NCBI RefSeq assembly: GCF_017993425.1
Contig: NZ_JAGOMQ010000013.1
Span: forward strand, 1-64,000
Direction: 5' to 3'
Origin: Amaricoccus sp.
GTDB lineage: Bacteria; Pseudomonadota; Alphaproteobacteria; Rhodobacterales; Rhodobacteraceae
Length of the DNA stretch: 64,000 nt
Shown: positions 33,670 to 42,149 of the stretch, piece after piece
How the letters are laid out: each line of letters begins with the position of its first letter
How positions within the stretch are numbered: position 1 is the first letter of the stretch
Program-made: the position numbers and the translations under genes
Notes under the pieces: model-generated
What the model was told of the DNA's origin: nothing
The model's input: the letters and a program-made list of their open reading frames with translations, nothing else
The model's database searches: none

Positions 33670-35094
33670 TCAGGCCGGGGGCAGGGCGGCGCCGGGGTTG
33701 AGGATGCCGAGGGGGTCGAGGGCGTCCTTGATGGCGCGCATCGCCCGGAGCTTGGCGGGGTCGGCGTAGCGGGTCATGTCGTCGAGCTTGATGCGGCCGA
33801 CGCCGTGCTCGGCCGCCACCGAGCCGCCGAAGGCGTGGACGAGGTCGTGGACCGTGGCCTTCACCACGTCCTTCACGGCGTCGTAGTCCGCGCGCGGCCG
33901 GCCGCGGGCCGGGAAGACGTTGTAGTGCAGGTTGCCGTCGCCGAGATGGCCGAAGGCGTTGATCCGCATCCCCGGGTCGATCGCCGCCACCGCGGCGTCG
34001 GCGGCGGCGAGGAACTCCGGCAGGCGCGCCGGGGGGAGCGCGACGTCGTGGCTCGACACCGAGCCGATGAGCCGATTCGCCTCCGGGATGGTCTCGCGCA
34101 CCGTCCAGAAGGCGCGGCGCTGCGCCTCGTTCTGCGCCACGAGGGCGTCGGTGGCGAGCCCCTCCTCGATCGCCGCCGCGAGCGCCTCCTCGAGCCGCGG
34201 GCCGACCGCGGCGCCGGGGCCGTCGGCGACCTCGACGAGGACGATCCAGTCCGAGGGGCTCGCCTGCGGGATCGCGACGTGCGGCACGGTCTCGCCGAGG
34301 AAGTCGATGCCGGCGCGGTGGATCAGCTCGAAGGCGGAGATCGCCTGCCCGAGCCGCGCCCGCATCAGCGCGAGGAGCGCCAGCGCCTCGGCCGGCCCCG
34401 GGACGGGCGCCCAGGCGGCGGCGGTCTCCGCGGGGAGCGGGTGCAGGCGCAGGCTCGCGCCGGTGATGACCGCGAGCGTGCCCTCCGAGCCGATGATCAG
34501 GTGGCGCAGGTCGTAGCCGAGGTTGTCCTTCAGCACGTGGGCGAGCCCGTGCATGACGCTGCCGTCGGCCATCACCGCCTCGATCCCGAGGCAGAGGTCG
34601 CGGGCGTTGCCGTAGCGCAGGACGCCGACCCCGCCGGCGTTGGCGGCGAGGAGGCCGCCGATGCGCGCCGAGCCCTCGGAGGCGAGCGAGAGCGGGAAGA
34701 GCCGCCCGGCGGCGCGGGCGGCGGCCTGCACGTCGGCGAGCACGCAGCCGGCGTCGACGATGGCGACGCCGCCGACGGGGTCGAGCTCGCGGATGCGGGT
34801 CATCCGCTCCAGCGACAGCAGGACCGGCAGCGGCCCCTCCATCGGGGTATGCCCGCCGACGAGGCCGGTGCCGCCACCGAAGGGGACGATTCCGACCCGC
34901 GCCTCGGCGCAGAGCGCCACGACGCGGGCGACCTCCGCGGTCGAGGCGGGCAGCGCCACGGCGGCGACGCGGCCGCGGCGGCGGCCGCGCGGCTCCTCGA
35001 GGTGGCGCGGCTCGGGCGGCCGGACGGCGCCCGCGCCGAGCGCGGATTCGAGCCGGGCAAGGAAGGCGGGGTGGGCGGGGTTCAGGTCGGCCAT
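33670..35094 (-). CDS. FAD-binding oxidoreductase, D-2-hydroxyacid dehydrogenase type
   Basis: A 474-residue flavoprotein of the vanillyl-alcohol oxidase fold. Seen: FAD loops PFGGGTGLVGGH and GGLLAANAGGVGVLRYGNARD, then in the C-domain the metal-site HLGDGNLHYNV and EHGVGRIK. These match D-lactate, glycolate (GlcD) and D-2-hydroxyglutarate dehydrogenases, which pass electrons to quinone, cytochrome c or ETF; ETF is encoded at 59189-60879. Exact substrate unknown. The start overlaps the GNAT gene's end by 13 bp, so it is the last gene of the long minus-strand run from ctaC. Confidence 0.9.
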   Translation of the reverse strand: MADLNPAHPAFLARLESALGAGAVRPPEPRHLEEPRGRRRGRVAAVALPASTAEVARVVALCAEARVGIVPFGGGTGLVGGHTPMEGPLPVLLSLERMTRIRELDPVGGVAIVDAGCVLADVQAAARAAGRLFPLSLASEGSARIGGLLAANAGGVGVLRYGNARDLCLGIEAVMADGSVMHGLAHVLKDNLGYDLRHLIIGSEGTLAVITGASLRLHPLPAETAAAWAPVPGPAEALALLALMRARLGQAISAFELIHRAGIDFLGETVPHVAIPQASPSDWIVLVEVADGPGAAVGPRLEEALAAAIEEGLATDALVAQNEAQRRAFWTVRETIPEANRLIGSVSSHDVALPPARLPEFLAAADAAVAAIDPGMRINAFGHLGDGNLHYNVFPARGRPRADYDAVKDVVKATVHDLVHAFGGSVAAEHGVGRIKLDDMTRYADPAKLRAMRAIKDALDPLGILNPGAALPPA

Positions 35095-35687
35095 GACGCT
35101 GTCTCGGCGGCGCGGCCGCGGCGGTCGGCGCGCAGGTTGGCGTAGAGGACGTGGTCGCGCCAGCGCCCGGCGATCTGCAGGTATCCGGCGGCCACGCCCT
35201 CGTAGACGAAGCCGGAGCGCTCGAGGAGCCCGCGCGAGGCGACGTTCTCCGGCAGGCAGGCCGCCTCGATGCGGCCGAGGTCGAGCGCGTCGAAGGCATG
35301 GCGCACGGTGGCGGCGAGCGCCTCGGTCATGTAGCCCTGCCGGGCGAAGGGCGCGCCGATCCAGTAGCCGACCTGCGCCGACTGCGAGGGGCCGCGGCGG
35401 ATGTTGTCGAGGGTGATGGCGCCGAGCAGCCGCGCGTCGGAGCGGCGGACGAGGAAGAGCGCCAGCGCCCTGCCCTCGTCGCGGGCGCGCTGCGCCCAGT
35501 AGACGCGGCTGCGGAAGGCCTTGCGGCTGAGGTGGTCGGGGGCCCAGGCCGGCTCCCAGGGGCGCAGGAAGCCCTCGCCGTCGCGGCGCAGGGTGGCCCA
35601 GGGCGCGTGGTCGATCATCTCCGGAAGGCGCAAGGTGAGACGGGGGGTCTCGATCGCGAGGCTGGCCTGGCGCCGGAAGGTCAGCAC
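35082..35687 (-). CDS. GNAT acetyltransferase, RimJ/RimL type
   Basis: A 201-residue GNAT protein with the acetyl-CoA loop in QVGYWIGAPFARQGYMTEAL and the late helix NVASRGLLERSGF. Family members acetylate N-termini of ribosomal proteins or small amines. It starts one base after the M16 peptidase stop and overlaps the FAD oxidoreductase gene, so it belongs to the same transcript. The substrate is unknown. Confidence 0.9.
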   Translation of the reverse strand: MLTFRRQASLAIETPRLTLRLPEMIDHAPWATLRRDGEGFLRPWEPAWAPDHLSRKAFRSRVYWAQRARDEGRALALFLVRRSDARLLGAITLDNIRRGPSQSAQVGYWIGAPFARQGYMTEALAATVRHAFDALDLGRIEAACLPENVASRGLLERSGFVYEGVAAGYLQIAGRWRDHVLYANLRADRRGRAAETASWPT

Positions 35688-35688
35688 G

Positions 35689-36951
35689 TCAGGCGGCCAT
35701 CCTTCGTGCGAGCGCGGCCTGGGACGGGGCCTTGCGGACCGGGCCGAGCAGCGCGACCGCCGGCGCGGCGCGGGCGACCAGCGTCTCGGCGAAGGCGCGG
35801 ACGTCGGCGCCGGTGACGGCGGCGATGCGGGCGAGGGTCTCCTCGACGGGGATCGGCCGGCCCCAGACGGCGACGGTGCGGGCGAGGCGCTCGGCGCGGC
35901 CGGAGGGGCTCTCGAGGTTCATGACGAGGCCCGCGGTCATCTGGGCGCGGGCGCGCTCGACCTCCTCGGGGGCGAATCCCCCGGCGGCGCGGCGCAGCTC
36001 GTCGATGGCGACCTCCTCGAGCTCGCGGAGCTGATCGCCGCCGGTGCCGGCGTAGATGGTGAGGAGGCCGGTGTCCTCGAAGGCGGCGGCGTGGGCGCCG
36101 ACGGCGTAGCAGAGGCCGCGCTTCTCGCGGATCTCCTGGAAGAGCCGCGAGGACATGCCGCCGCCGAGGGCGATGGCGTAGATCTGCGAGGCGTAGACGG
36201 CGGGGTCGCGGTTCGAGGGGGCCTCGAAGGCGAGGGCGACGTGGGCCTGCTCGAGCTTGCGGACGACGCGGCGCTCGCCGGCGGCGAAGCGCGCCGGGGC
36301 GACCTCGACGGGGGGGCGGGCGGCGAGGTGGCCGAAGCGGCGCTCGACGGCGGCGAGGAGGGCGTCGGGATCGACCGCGCCGGCGGCGGCGACGATGAGC
36401 TGGTCGGGACCGTAGCGCTCGGCGACGAAGCCGGCGAGGTCGTCGCGGCCGAAGGCGGAGACCCGCTCCGGCGCGCCGAGGATGCCGCGGCCGAAGGGCT
36501 GCTCGGGGTAGGCGACCTCCTGGAGCCAGTCGAAGATCACGTCGTCGGGCGTGTCGAGGCTCATGCCGATCTCCTGCAGGATCACCCCGCGCTCGACCTC
36601 GATGTCCGGGGCGTCGAAGAGCGGGTGGAGCAGGATGTCGGCGAGGATGTCGAGGCCGCGCTCGACGTCCGCCGCGAGCGTGCGGGAGAAGTAGGCGGTC
36701 ATCTCCTTGCCGGTATAGGCGTTGATGTAGGCGCCGACGTCCTCGATCTCCTCGGCGATCTGGCGGGCGGTGCGGGTGGGCGTGCCCTTGAAGGCCATGT
36801 GCTCGAGGAAGTGCGCGACGCCGTTCTGCTCGGGCCGCTCGTGGCGGCCGCCGGCGGTGACGTAGACGCCGACGGAGGCGGAGAGGAAGCCCGGCATCGG
36901 CTCGGCGACGACGCGGAGCCCGTTCGGGAGCGTGTGGAGGTGGGCGGTCAT
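35689..36951 (-). CDS. M16 zinc peptidase (mitochondrial-processing-peptidase-like)
   Basis: A 420-residue M16B peptidase with the inverted zinc motif HFLEH at residues 47-51 and the third ligand Glu127 in VILQEIGM, 76 residues later as expected. The C-terminal domain carries the substrate-binding GGGMSSRLFQEIREKRGLCY. Homologous to the beta subunit of mitochondrial processing peptidase. The ATG at 36951 overlaps the thrC stop (ATGA), so translation is coupled. This thrC-M16-GNAT order is conserved in Rhodobacterales. Confidence 0.93.
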   Translation of the reverse strand: MTAHLHTLPNGLRVVAEPMPGFLSASVGVYVTAGGRHERPEQNGVAHFLEHMAFKGTPTRTARQIAEEIEDVGAYINAYTGKEMTAYFSRTLAADVERGLDILADILLHPLFDAPDIEVERGVILQEIGMSLDTPDDVIFDWLQEVAYPEQPFGRGILGAPERVSAFGRDDLAGFVAERYGPDQLIVAAAGAVDPDALLAAVERRFGHLAARPPVEVAPARFAAGERRVVRKLEQAHVALAFEAPSNRDPAVYASQIYAIALGGGMSSRLFQEIREKRGLCYAVGAHAAAFEDTGLLTIYAGTGGDQLRELEEVAIDELRRAAGGFAPEEVERARAQMTAGLVMNLESPSGRAERLARTVAVWGRPIPVEETLARIAAVTGADVRAFAETLVARAAPAVALLGPVRKAPSQAALARRMAA

Positions 36952-38339
36952 GCGAGCTCCCGCGTGATGAGCGCCTCGATGGCGGCGAGGTCGTTGGGGA
37001 CGCGGGTCATCCGCTCGGGGCGGTCCATCAGGTCGGCCATGTGCGGGGGCAGCGGCGGGCGGAGGCCGGTCGCGGCCTCGACCGCGTCGGGGAACTTGGC
37101 CGGGTGGGCGGTGGCGAGGATCACCATGGGGGTCTTCGGGTCGCCGCGGCGCAGGCAGGCGGCGTGCATGCCGACGGCGGTGTGGGGGCAGATGGTCATG
37201 CCGGCGGCGTCGTGGACGGCGGCGATGGCGGCGGAGGTTTCCTCCTCGGAGGCGCGGGCGCTGTCGAAGTCGGCGCGCAGGCGGTCGAGGGCGCCCTGGG
37301 AGAGGGCGAAGCCGCCCTTGTCGCGGAGCTCGGCCATCAGCGTGGCCACGGCGGGGCCCTCGCGGTCGTAGAGCTCGAAGAGCAGGCGCTCGAAGTTGGA
37401 GCTGACCTGGATGTCCATGGAGGGGGAGATGGAGGGGGCGACGCCTTCCTTGACGTGGCGGCCAGTTTCCAGCGTGCGGTGGAGGATGTCGTTCTGGTTG
37501 GTGGCGATCACCAGCCGGTCGATGGGCAGGCCCATGCGCTTCGCCACGTAGCCGGCGAAGACGTCGCCGAAGTTGCCGGTGGGGACGGTGAAGCTGACCT
37601 TGCGGTGCGGCGCGCCGAGGGCGACGGCGGCGGTGAAGTAGTAGACGGCCTGGGCGAGCACGCGGGCCCAGTTGATCGAGTTGACGCCGGCGAGGCGGGC
37701 GCTCTCGCGGAAGGCGTGGTCGTTGAACATGTCCTTGACGCGGGCCTGCGCGTCGTCGAAGTCGCCGGCGATGGCGAGCGCGCGGACGTTGGGCTCGGCG
37801 GGCGTGGTCATCTGGCGGCGCTGGACCTCGGAGACGCGGCCGTCGGGGAAGAGGATGAAGACGTCGACGCCCTCGCGGCCGCGGAAGGCATCGATGGCGG
37901 CGGAGCCGGTGTCGCCGGAGGTGGCGCCGATGATGGTGATGCGCCGGCCGGAGCGCCTGAGGCTCGCCTCGAAGAGCTGGCCGATGAGCTGCATCGCCAC
38001 GTCCTTGAAGGCGAGCGTGGGGCCGTGGAACAGCTCCATCACCCATTCGTTCGGGCCGACCTGGACGAGGGGCGCGCGGGCGGCGTGGTCGAAGCAGCCG
38101 TAGGCGCGGGCGATGACGCCGCGGAGCTCGGCCTCGGGGAAGGCGTCGCCGATGAAGGGGGCCATCACCCGGAAGGCGGCCTCCTCGTAGGGGAGGCCGG
38201 CGAGGTCGGCGATCTCGGCGGGCGAGAGGGTCGGCCAGGTCTCGGGGACGTAGAGGCCGCCGTCGAGGGCGAGGCCCGCGAGCATCGCCTCCTCGAAGCC
38301 GAGCTTCGGGGCGGCCCCGCGGGTCGAGACGTAGCGCAT
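36948..38339 (-). CDS. thrC: Threonine synthase
   Basis: A 463-residue PLP enzyme converting O-phosphohomoserine to threonine. The PLP lysine is K112 in GPTLAFKDVAMQ; the phosphate loop and substrate pocket are marked by GATSGDTGSAAIDAF and VPTGNFGDVFAGY. Length and motifs fit the class II (fungal/proteobacterial) form. Ten bases separate it from surf1 upstream, and it overlaps the M16 gene downstream. Confidence 0.96.
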   Translation of the reverse strand: MRYVSTRGAAPKLGFEEAMLAGLALDGGLYVPETWPTLSPAEIADLAGLPYEEAAFRVMAPFIGDAFPEAELRGVIARAYGCFDHAARAPLVQVGPNEWVMELFHGPTLAFKDVAMQLIGQLFEASLRRSGRRITIIGATSGDTGSAAIDAFRGREGVDVFILFPDGRVSEVQRRQMTTPAEPNVRALAIAGDFDDAQARVKDMFNDHAFRESARLAGVNSINWARVLAQAVYYFTAAVALGAPHRKVSFTVPTGNFGDVFAGYVAKRMGLPIDRLVIATNQNDILHRTLETGRHVKEGVAPSISPSMDIQVSSNFERLLFELYDREGPAVATLMAELRDKGGFALSQGALDRLRADFDSARASEEETSAAIAAVHDAAGMTICPHTAVGMHAACLRRGDPKTPMVILATAHPAKFPDAVEAATGLRPPLPPHMADLMDRPERMTRVPNDLAAIEALITRELA

Positions 38340-38349
38340 TCCGGCTCCT

Positions 38350-39021
38350 TCAGACGGTGCGGCGCTTGATACGCCAAAGCAGGTAGCCTGTCATCACCGC
38401 CCAGACCGCCGCCAATGAGAACCAGGTGAGCGCGTATTGCAGGTGGTCGTTGGGGATGTTGACCCCGACGGGGAGCGGGGTGGGGCCGGTCGGGTCGTCG
38501 GTCGCCGAGGCGACGATGAGGACCGGCTCGGTCCCGAGCGCGGCGGCCATCGCGGGGACGTCGCGGGCGAGCCAGATGTTCTTGTCGAGGTCCGGGGCCG
38601 CGGTCCAGCCGTCGGTCTCATCCGGCCAGAGCAGCGCCCCCTCGATGCGGATGCGGCCCGGCGGGCGGGGGGCCTCCTTGTCGGCGATCGGCACGAAGCC
38701 GCGGTCGAGCAGCACGCGCCGGCCGTCGCCGAGGCGCAGGGGCGCTACGATGCGGTAGCCGACGCCCCAGGGCGGCGCGGAGGTGTAGACGTGGACCTCG
38801 CCCGGCTCCAGCGTGCCGGCGACGGCGACGTGGCGGTATTCGTCCGCCGCCTCGGTCGGGGAGGCGGGCACGTCGGTGGCGGCGGCGGTCATCCGCGCCT
38901 CGATCTCGGCGAGGACCCCGCGCTTCCATTCGAGGCGGTGCAGCTGCCAGACGCCGAGGGCGATCAGGATCGCCACGCCGGCGAGGCCGAAGATCAGAGG
39001 GCCGATCATGCGGCGGGTCAT
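38350..39021 (-). CDS. SURF1 family cytochrome c oxidase assembly protein
   Basis: A 223-residue protein with two membrane helices at its ends (about 6-24 and 198-217) and a periplasmic loop, the SURF1 layout. GVWQLHRLEWK after helix 1, VLLDRGFVP in the middle and NDHLQYALTWFSLA before helix 2 are diagnostic. It binds heme a and helps load subunit I. Its ATG overlaps the stop of the RES toxin gene (ATGA), although in related genomes it directly follows ctaE. Confidence 0.94.
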   Translation of the reverse strand: MTRRMIGPLIFGLAGVAILIALGVWQLHRLEWKRGVLAEIEARMTAAATDVPASPTEAADEYRHVAVAGTLEPGEVHVYTSAPPWGVGYRIVAPLRLGDGRRVLLDRGFVPIADKEAPRPPGRIRIEGALLWPDETDGWTAAPDLDKNIWLARDVPAMAAALGTEPVLIVASATDDPTGPTPLPVGVNIPNDHLQYALTWFSLAAVWAVMTGYLLWRIKRRTV

Positions 39022-39722
39022 CCGACGGCCCTCGCCGAGAAGGCGGGCGAGCCGTCCCAGACCAGCTCCCAGCGCGCGCCGGGGCGGACGTTCTGCACGA
39101 TCTGCGGCTCGAAGGCGACGAGGCAGACGCCGCCGGGCTTGCGCACGGAAGGATAGACGAGGCCGCGCGCGCCGCCGGCGCGCAGCTCGCGGGCGAGGGC
39201 CTGCCCGAGCGGGTAGGCCGCCTCGGTGTCGGGGTCGAGGCAGGGGGGCACGGGCGTGACGCCGTGGAGGTCGGGGAACGTCCCCACGAAATCGGCGACC
39301 AGCTCGACATAGGTCGCCGTCTCGTGGAGCCAGCGCGTCGCGCGGAGCTCGCGGGTCTTGTGGAAGCCCACCTCCTCGATCGAGACCAGCGTCTCGGTCG
39401 CGCAGTACCAGGCGCCGCGGCGCTCGTCGTTGAAGCGGTTGCCGCCCGCGCGGGCATAGGCGAAGGCGGCGTTGACGGTGACGTCGCCCCAGGTGCGCAG
39501 GGCGCGCTCGCGGGCGCTGTAGGCGAGCTCGCGGGCGTCGAGGTCGGGCAGGCCCTCGCGCTCGGCGAGGAGGCGTCCCGAGGTCAGGCCCTCGATGCGG
39601 GCGAGGCGTTCGAGGTCGTCGGGACGCTCGACCAGGGGCGACAGCACCGGGGGCTTGTGCCAGGCGCTGGCGATCAGCCGGACCGTGCCGAGGATCGGCC
39701 CCTCGCGGCGGCCGAGCTTCAC
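39018..39722 (-). CDS. RES-domain toxin (NAD+ phosphorylase type)
   Basis: A 234-residue protein with the RES domain signature: an Arg-rich N-part with VRLIASAWHKP, then GGNRFNDERRGAWYCATETLVSIEEVGFH, where the Arg, Tyr and Glu are the core residues. RES toxins degrade NAD+ by phosphorolysis or hydrolysis. Start is the GTG at 39722, overlapping the antitoxin stop (GTGA). Its own TGA overlaps the surf1 ATG. The toxin is thus embedded, frame-coupled at both ends, inside the cytochrome oxidase gene run. Confidence 0.88.
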   Translation of the reverse strand: MKLGRREGPILGTVRLIASAWHKPPVLSPLVERPDDLERLARIEGLTSGRLLAEREGLPDLDARELAYSARERALRTWGDVTVNAAFAYARAGGNRFNDERRGAWYCATETLVSIEEVGFHKTRELRATRWLHETATYVELVADFVGTFPDLHGVTPVPPCLDPDTEAAYPLGQALARELRAGGARGLVYPSVRKPGGVCLVAFEPQIVQNVRPGARWELVWDGSPAFSARAVG

Positions 39723-40129
39723 GCGCCGCCCCGCAGCGCGTCGACGTAGCCGCGCGCCGCGAGGATGGCGGGCAGGCCGCCGGCCAGCATGTAGGCGACC
39801 GGCGAGCGCCCGGCGAAGACACGGCCGGTGTTCGGGCGCTTTGGCCAGGCGTCGGCCAACTCGTCGGAGAAGTAGAGGTGCAGGCCCTTGTAGAGCCCGA
39901 CCAGTCCGCTCGCCCGCAGGAGCTGGTCCTGCCCGAGCCGGCCGGACCAGCCCGGGGCCTTCATCCGCGCCCAGGTGCGGGCGGAGACCCCGGCGAGCGC
40001 CGCCGCCTCGTCGCCGGTCAGCCGCCACGCCGCGGCGAGGCGGCGCAGCGCCGCCAGCGCGACGCGGGCGTCGGCCTCGGGGTCGTCCTCGACATGGGCC
40101 GCGTAGAGGGGTTGGGCGATGGCCGTCAT
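39719..40129 (-). CDS. Xre/MbcA/ParS-family antitoxin of the RES toxin
   Basis: A 136-residue protein with a helix-turn-helix-like N-half (LTGDEAAALAGVSARTWARMK) and the toxin-binding C-half typical of Xre-MbcA-ParS antitoxins (FAGRSPVAYMLAGGLPAILAARGYVDALRGG). Start at 40129 has AAGGAG nine bases upstream; the longer open frame to 40321 crosses the AT-rich promoter region. An inverted repeat over its promoter suggests autorepression. Overlaps the RES gene by 4 bp. Confidence 0.9.
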   Translation of the reverse strand: MTAIAQPLYAAHVEDDPEADARVALAALRRLAAAWRLTGDEAAALAGVSARTWARMKAPGWSGRLGQDQLLRASGLVGLYKGLHLYFSDELADAWPKRPNTGRVFAGRSPVAYMLAGGLPAILAARGYVDALRGGA

Positions 40130-40142
40130 GCGGGGCTCCTTC

Positions 40143-40185
40143 TGCCATCTGTCCGTAAAGTGATGGTCAGATGGCAGGGAGTCAA
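40143..40185 (-). promoter_or_regulatory. Promoter and operator of the RES-Xre module
   Basis: TGCCATCTG (40143-40151) and CAGATGGCA (40168-40176) form a perfect 9-bp inverted repeat with 16 bp between, just upstream of the antitoxin. On the minus strand TTGACT (40185-40180) is a good -35; a -10 near CACTTTAC would lie between the operator arms. Binding of the Xre antitoxin here would block transcription; inference from layout. Confidence 0.6.
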
Positions 40186-40201
40186 GCGTGGGGTTGGAGG
40201 T

Positions 40202-40379
40202 GGGTCTACTCGTCCTTGCGCCGTCGAGCAGGTGATTGCGACGGGCCGTATTCGTTCTTAATGCTTGATTGAATAGCGCAAGAATCAACCGCCGAGTTGG
40301 CGAAAATGCGATTTTGCGCACAAATATATTTCGAAATATTTTGAATTTAAACGGTGAAAATCATTGCATCGTTATCAGC
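40202..40379. other. AT-rich island upstream of the toxin-antitoxin module
   Basis: No gene is seen. By hand count 40251-40380 has about 37% G+C, against roughly 70% around it. It contains the perfect palindrome ATATTTCGAAATAT (40326-40339) and GCGAAAAT-GC-GATTTTGCGC-like symmetry at about 40301-40319. Base composition this different suggests that the module and its promoter region were acquired from outside. Together with repeat B it fills the 379-bp gap 40130-40508. Confidence 0.75.
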
Positions 40380-40476
40380 GCCGCATTTCGCGGCGCCGTG
40401 TGCCTCACTTCGAGGTTCCGCCGTCCCCGCCGCTGCCGCTCCGCGTCGAGCCGGGTGACATGCGCATGTCACCCGG
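40380..40476 (-). repeat. Palindrome-headed dispersed repeat, copy B (partner at 23316-23406)
   Basis: On the minus strand it opens with a 26-nt perfect palindrome (40476-40451) made of CCGGGTGACATG, GC and its complement, then about 70 bp that match copy A at about 89%. The inner frame reads MRMSPGSTRSGSGGDGGTSK then TGA. It begins 33 bp after the ctaE stop, hairpin first, the same relation as copy A has to the bactofilin gene. Confidence 0.85.
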
Positions 40477-40508
40477 CGGGCGCCGTCGCAGGACGAATGG
40501 CGTCGCTC

Positions 40509-41321
40509 CTAGTGTCCGCCGCTGACGGCTCCTGCGGAGCCCCAGATGTAGATGACGGCGAAGAGGAAGAGCCACACCACGTCGACGAAGTGCCAGTACC
40601 AGGCCGCCGCCTCGAAGCCGACATGCTGCTCGGAGGTGAAGTGGCCGTTGTAGACGCGGATCAGGCAGACGGCGAGGAAGATCGTCCCGATGAGGACGTG
40701 GAACCCGTGGAAGCCCGTCGCCATGAAGAAGTTCGCGCCGTAGATGTTGCCCGAGAAGCCGAAATGAGCGTGGCTGTACTCGTAAGCCTGCACGACGGTG
40801 AAGAGGGCGCCGAGCGCGATGGCGAGCCAGAGCCCCGCCTTCATCTCGTCGCGCTTGTTGCCGTGGACGAGCGCGTGGTGCGCCCAGGTCGCCGCGCAGC
40901 CCGAGCAGAGCAGGATCAGCGTGTTGATCAGCGGCAGGTGCCAGGGATCGAAGACCTGGATGCCCGGCGGCGGCCAAGTGTGGTCGATCGCCGCCATCGG
41001 GTACATGGCGTGCTTGATGAACGACCAGAACCAGGCGGAGAAGAACATCACCTCGGAGATGATGAACATCATCACGCCGTAGCGCAGGCCGATCTGCACG
41101 ATGGGCGTGTGGTCGCCCGCATGGCTCTCGGTCACCACGTCCGACCACCACGAGAACATCACGTAGAGGACGAGCACGAGGCCCATCAGCATGACCCACG
41201 GGCCGTGGTCGTGGAAGAAGAGCACGGCGCCGAACAGCAGGACGAAGGCGCCGACCGCGCCGGCGAAGGGCCAGATGCTGGGCGCTATGATGTGGTAGTC
41301 GTGGTTCTTGTGGCCAGCCAT
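40509..41321 (-). CDS. ctaE: Cytochrome c oxidase subunit III
   Basis: A 270-residue, seven-helix subunit III of the aa3 oxidase. It starts [18 protein letters not shown], and contains [15 protein letters not shown] and the conserved [19 protein letters not shown] near the C-terminus. It stabilises proton uptake into subunit I, whose gene is not in the window. It follows ctaG by 12 bp. Its usual downstream neighbour surf1 is displaced by the RES-Xre module. Confidence 0.96.
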   Translation of the reverse strand: MAGHKNHDYHIIAPSIWPFAGAVGAFVLLFGAVLFFHDHGPWVMLMGLVLVLYVMFSWWSDVVTESHAGDHTPIVQIGLRYGVMMFIISEVMFFSAWFWSFIKHAMYPMAAIDHTWPPPGIQVFDPWHLPLINTLILLCSGCAATWAHHALVHGNKRDEMKAGLWLAIALGALFTVVQAYEYSHAHFGFSGNIYGANFFMATGFHGFHVLIGTIFLAVCLIRVYNGHFTSEQHVGFEAAAWYWHFVDVVWLFLFAVIYIWGSAGAVSGGH

Positions 41322-41333
41322 TCCGGGGTCCCT

Positions 41334-41948
41334 CTAGTTCTCGATCGCCGCGGGCTCGACTTGCGCGGCCGCCTTGGCGAGCCGCGTGGACCCGGTCGCG
41401 CCGGCCGCGTCGGCGGCGGGCGGCGGGTCGCTCGGGTGCATGGTGTAGGAGAGCGTGATCTCGCGCACGTCCCGGGCCTCGGCGTCCTCGAGGATGGCGG
41501 GGTCGACGAAGAAGCTCACCGGCATCTCGATGCGCTCGCCCGGGGCGAGGGTCTGCTTCTCGAAGCAGAAGCAGGCGATCTTGGAGAAATAGGCGCCGGC
41601 CGCGTAGGGCGTGACGTTGAAGCTCGCCGCGGCGGTGATCGGGTGGTCGGAGAGATTGACGAACTCGTAGAAGGCGAGCCCGGTCTCGTCGAGCCGCACC
41701 TCCATCTTGCGCGCCACGGGCCGGAACTCCGCGGGCAGGCCGGGGGCCGTGTTGGCGTCGAAGCGGATGGTCATCACCTCGGGCCGGGCGGGGCCGGGCG
41801 GGGCCTCGGCGACGTTCGGGGTGCCGTTGTAGCCGGTGACGCGGCAGAAGAGGTTGTAGAACGGCACCGCGGCGAAGCTGCCCGCGAGCATCACCGCGGC
41901 CACCGCGGCGAGCCGGCCGGCGATCCGCCTGTTGGGGCTGGCGGTCAT
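41334..41948 (-). CDS. ctaG: Cytochrome c oxidase assembly protein CtaG (Cox11 family, copper chaperone)
   Basis: A 204-residue protein with one N-terminal helix (about 12-30, ending AAVPFYNLFCRVTGYNGT) and a periplasmic immunoglobulin-like domain carrying the copper motif CFCF at residues 126-129. Cox11 delivers Cu(I) to the CuB site of subunit I. It overlaps the small membrane protein gene upstream by 4 bp and precedes ctaE, the standard order. Confidence 0.95.
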   Translation of the reverse strand: MTASPNRRIAGRLAAVAAVMLAGSFAAVPFYNLFCRVTGYNGTPNVAEAPPGPARPEVMTIRFDANTAPGLPAEFRPVARKMEVRLDETGLAFYEFVNLSDHPITAAASFNVTPYAAGAYFSKIACFCFEKQTLAPGERIEMPVSFFVDPAILEDAEARDVREITLSYTMHPSDPPPAADAAGATGSTRLAKAAAQVEPAAIEN

Positions 41949-42136
41949 TTTCCGGGCTCCGTCGCCGGCAGCAGGGACGGCCGGACCTGGTGGTCGAAGC
42001 CTTCCATCGCCTCGCCATGCGACATCTTCACGATGGTGACGGCGAAGATCATCAGCACGAGCGCGCCGAGGACGATCCCCAGCCCGACGTTGCGGCTGCG
42101 CCGCCGGCCGTAGATCTCGTGGCTGTCAGGACGCAT
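41945..42136 (-). CDS. Small single-helix protein of the cta operon (CoxF-like)
   Basis: A 63-residue protein: basic N-terminus (MRPDSHEIYGRRRSRN), one helix (about 17-37) and a short polar tail. Small proteins of this shape lie between ctaB and ctaG in many alphaproteobacteria and are presumed oxidase assembly or stabilising factors; no activity is established. Its stop overlaps the ctaG start (ATGA), and it follows ctaB by 13 bp, so it is in the operon. Confidence 0.75.
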   Translation of the reverse strand: MRPDSHEIYGRRRSRNVGLGIVLGALVLMIFAVTIVKMSHGEAMEGFDHQVRPSLLPATEPGK

Positions 42137-42149
42137 GGCGACGGCCCCC

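Noticed and set aside
40130-40321. N-terminal extension of the Xre antitoxin to 40321
   Set aside because: It would place the promoter, operator and AT-rich island inside the coding region; the ATG at 40129 has AAGGAG at good distance.
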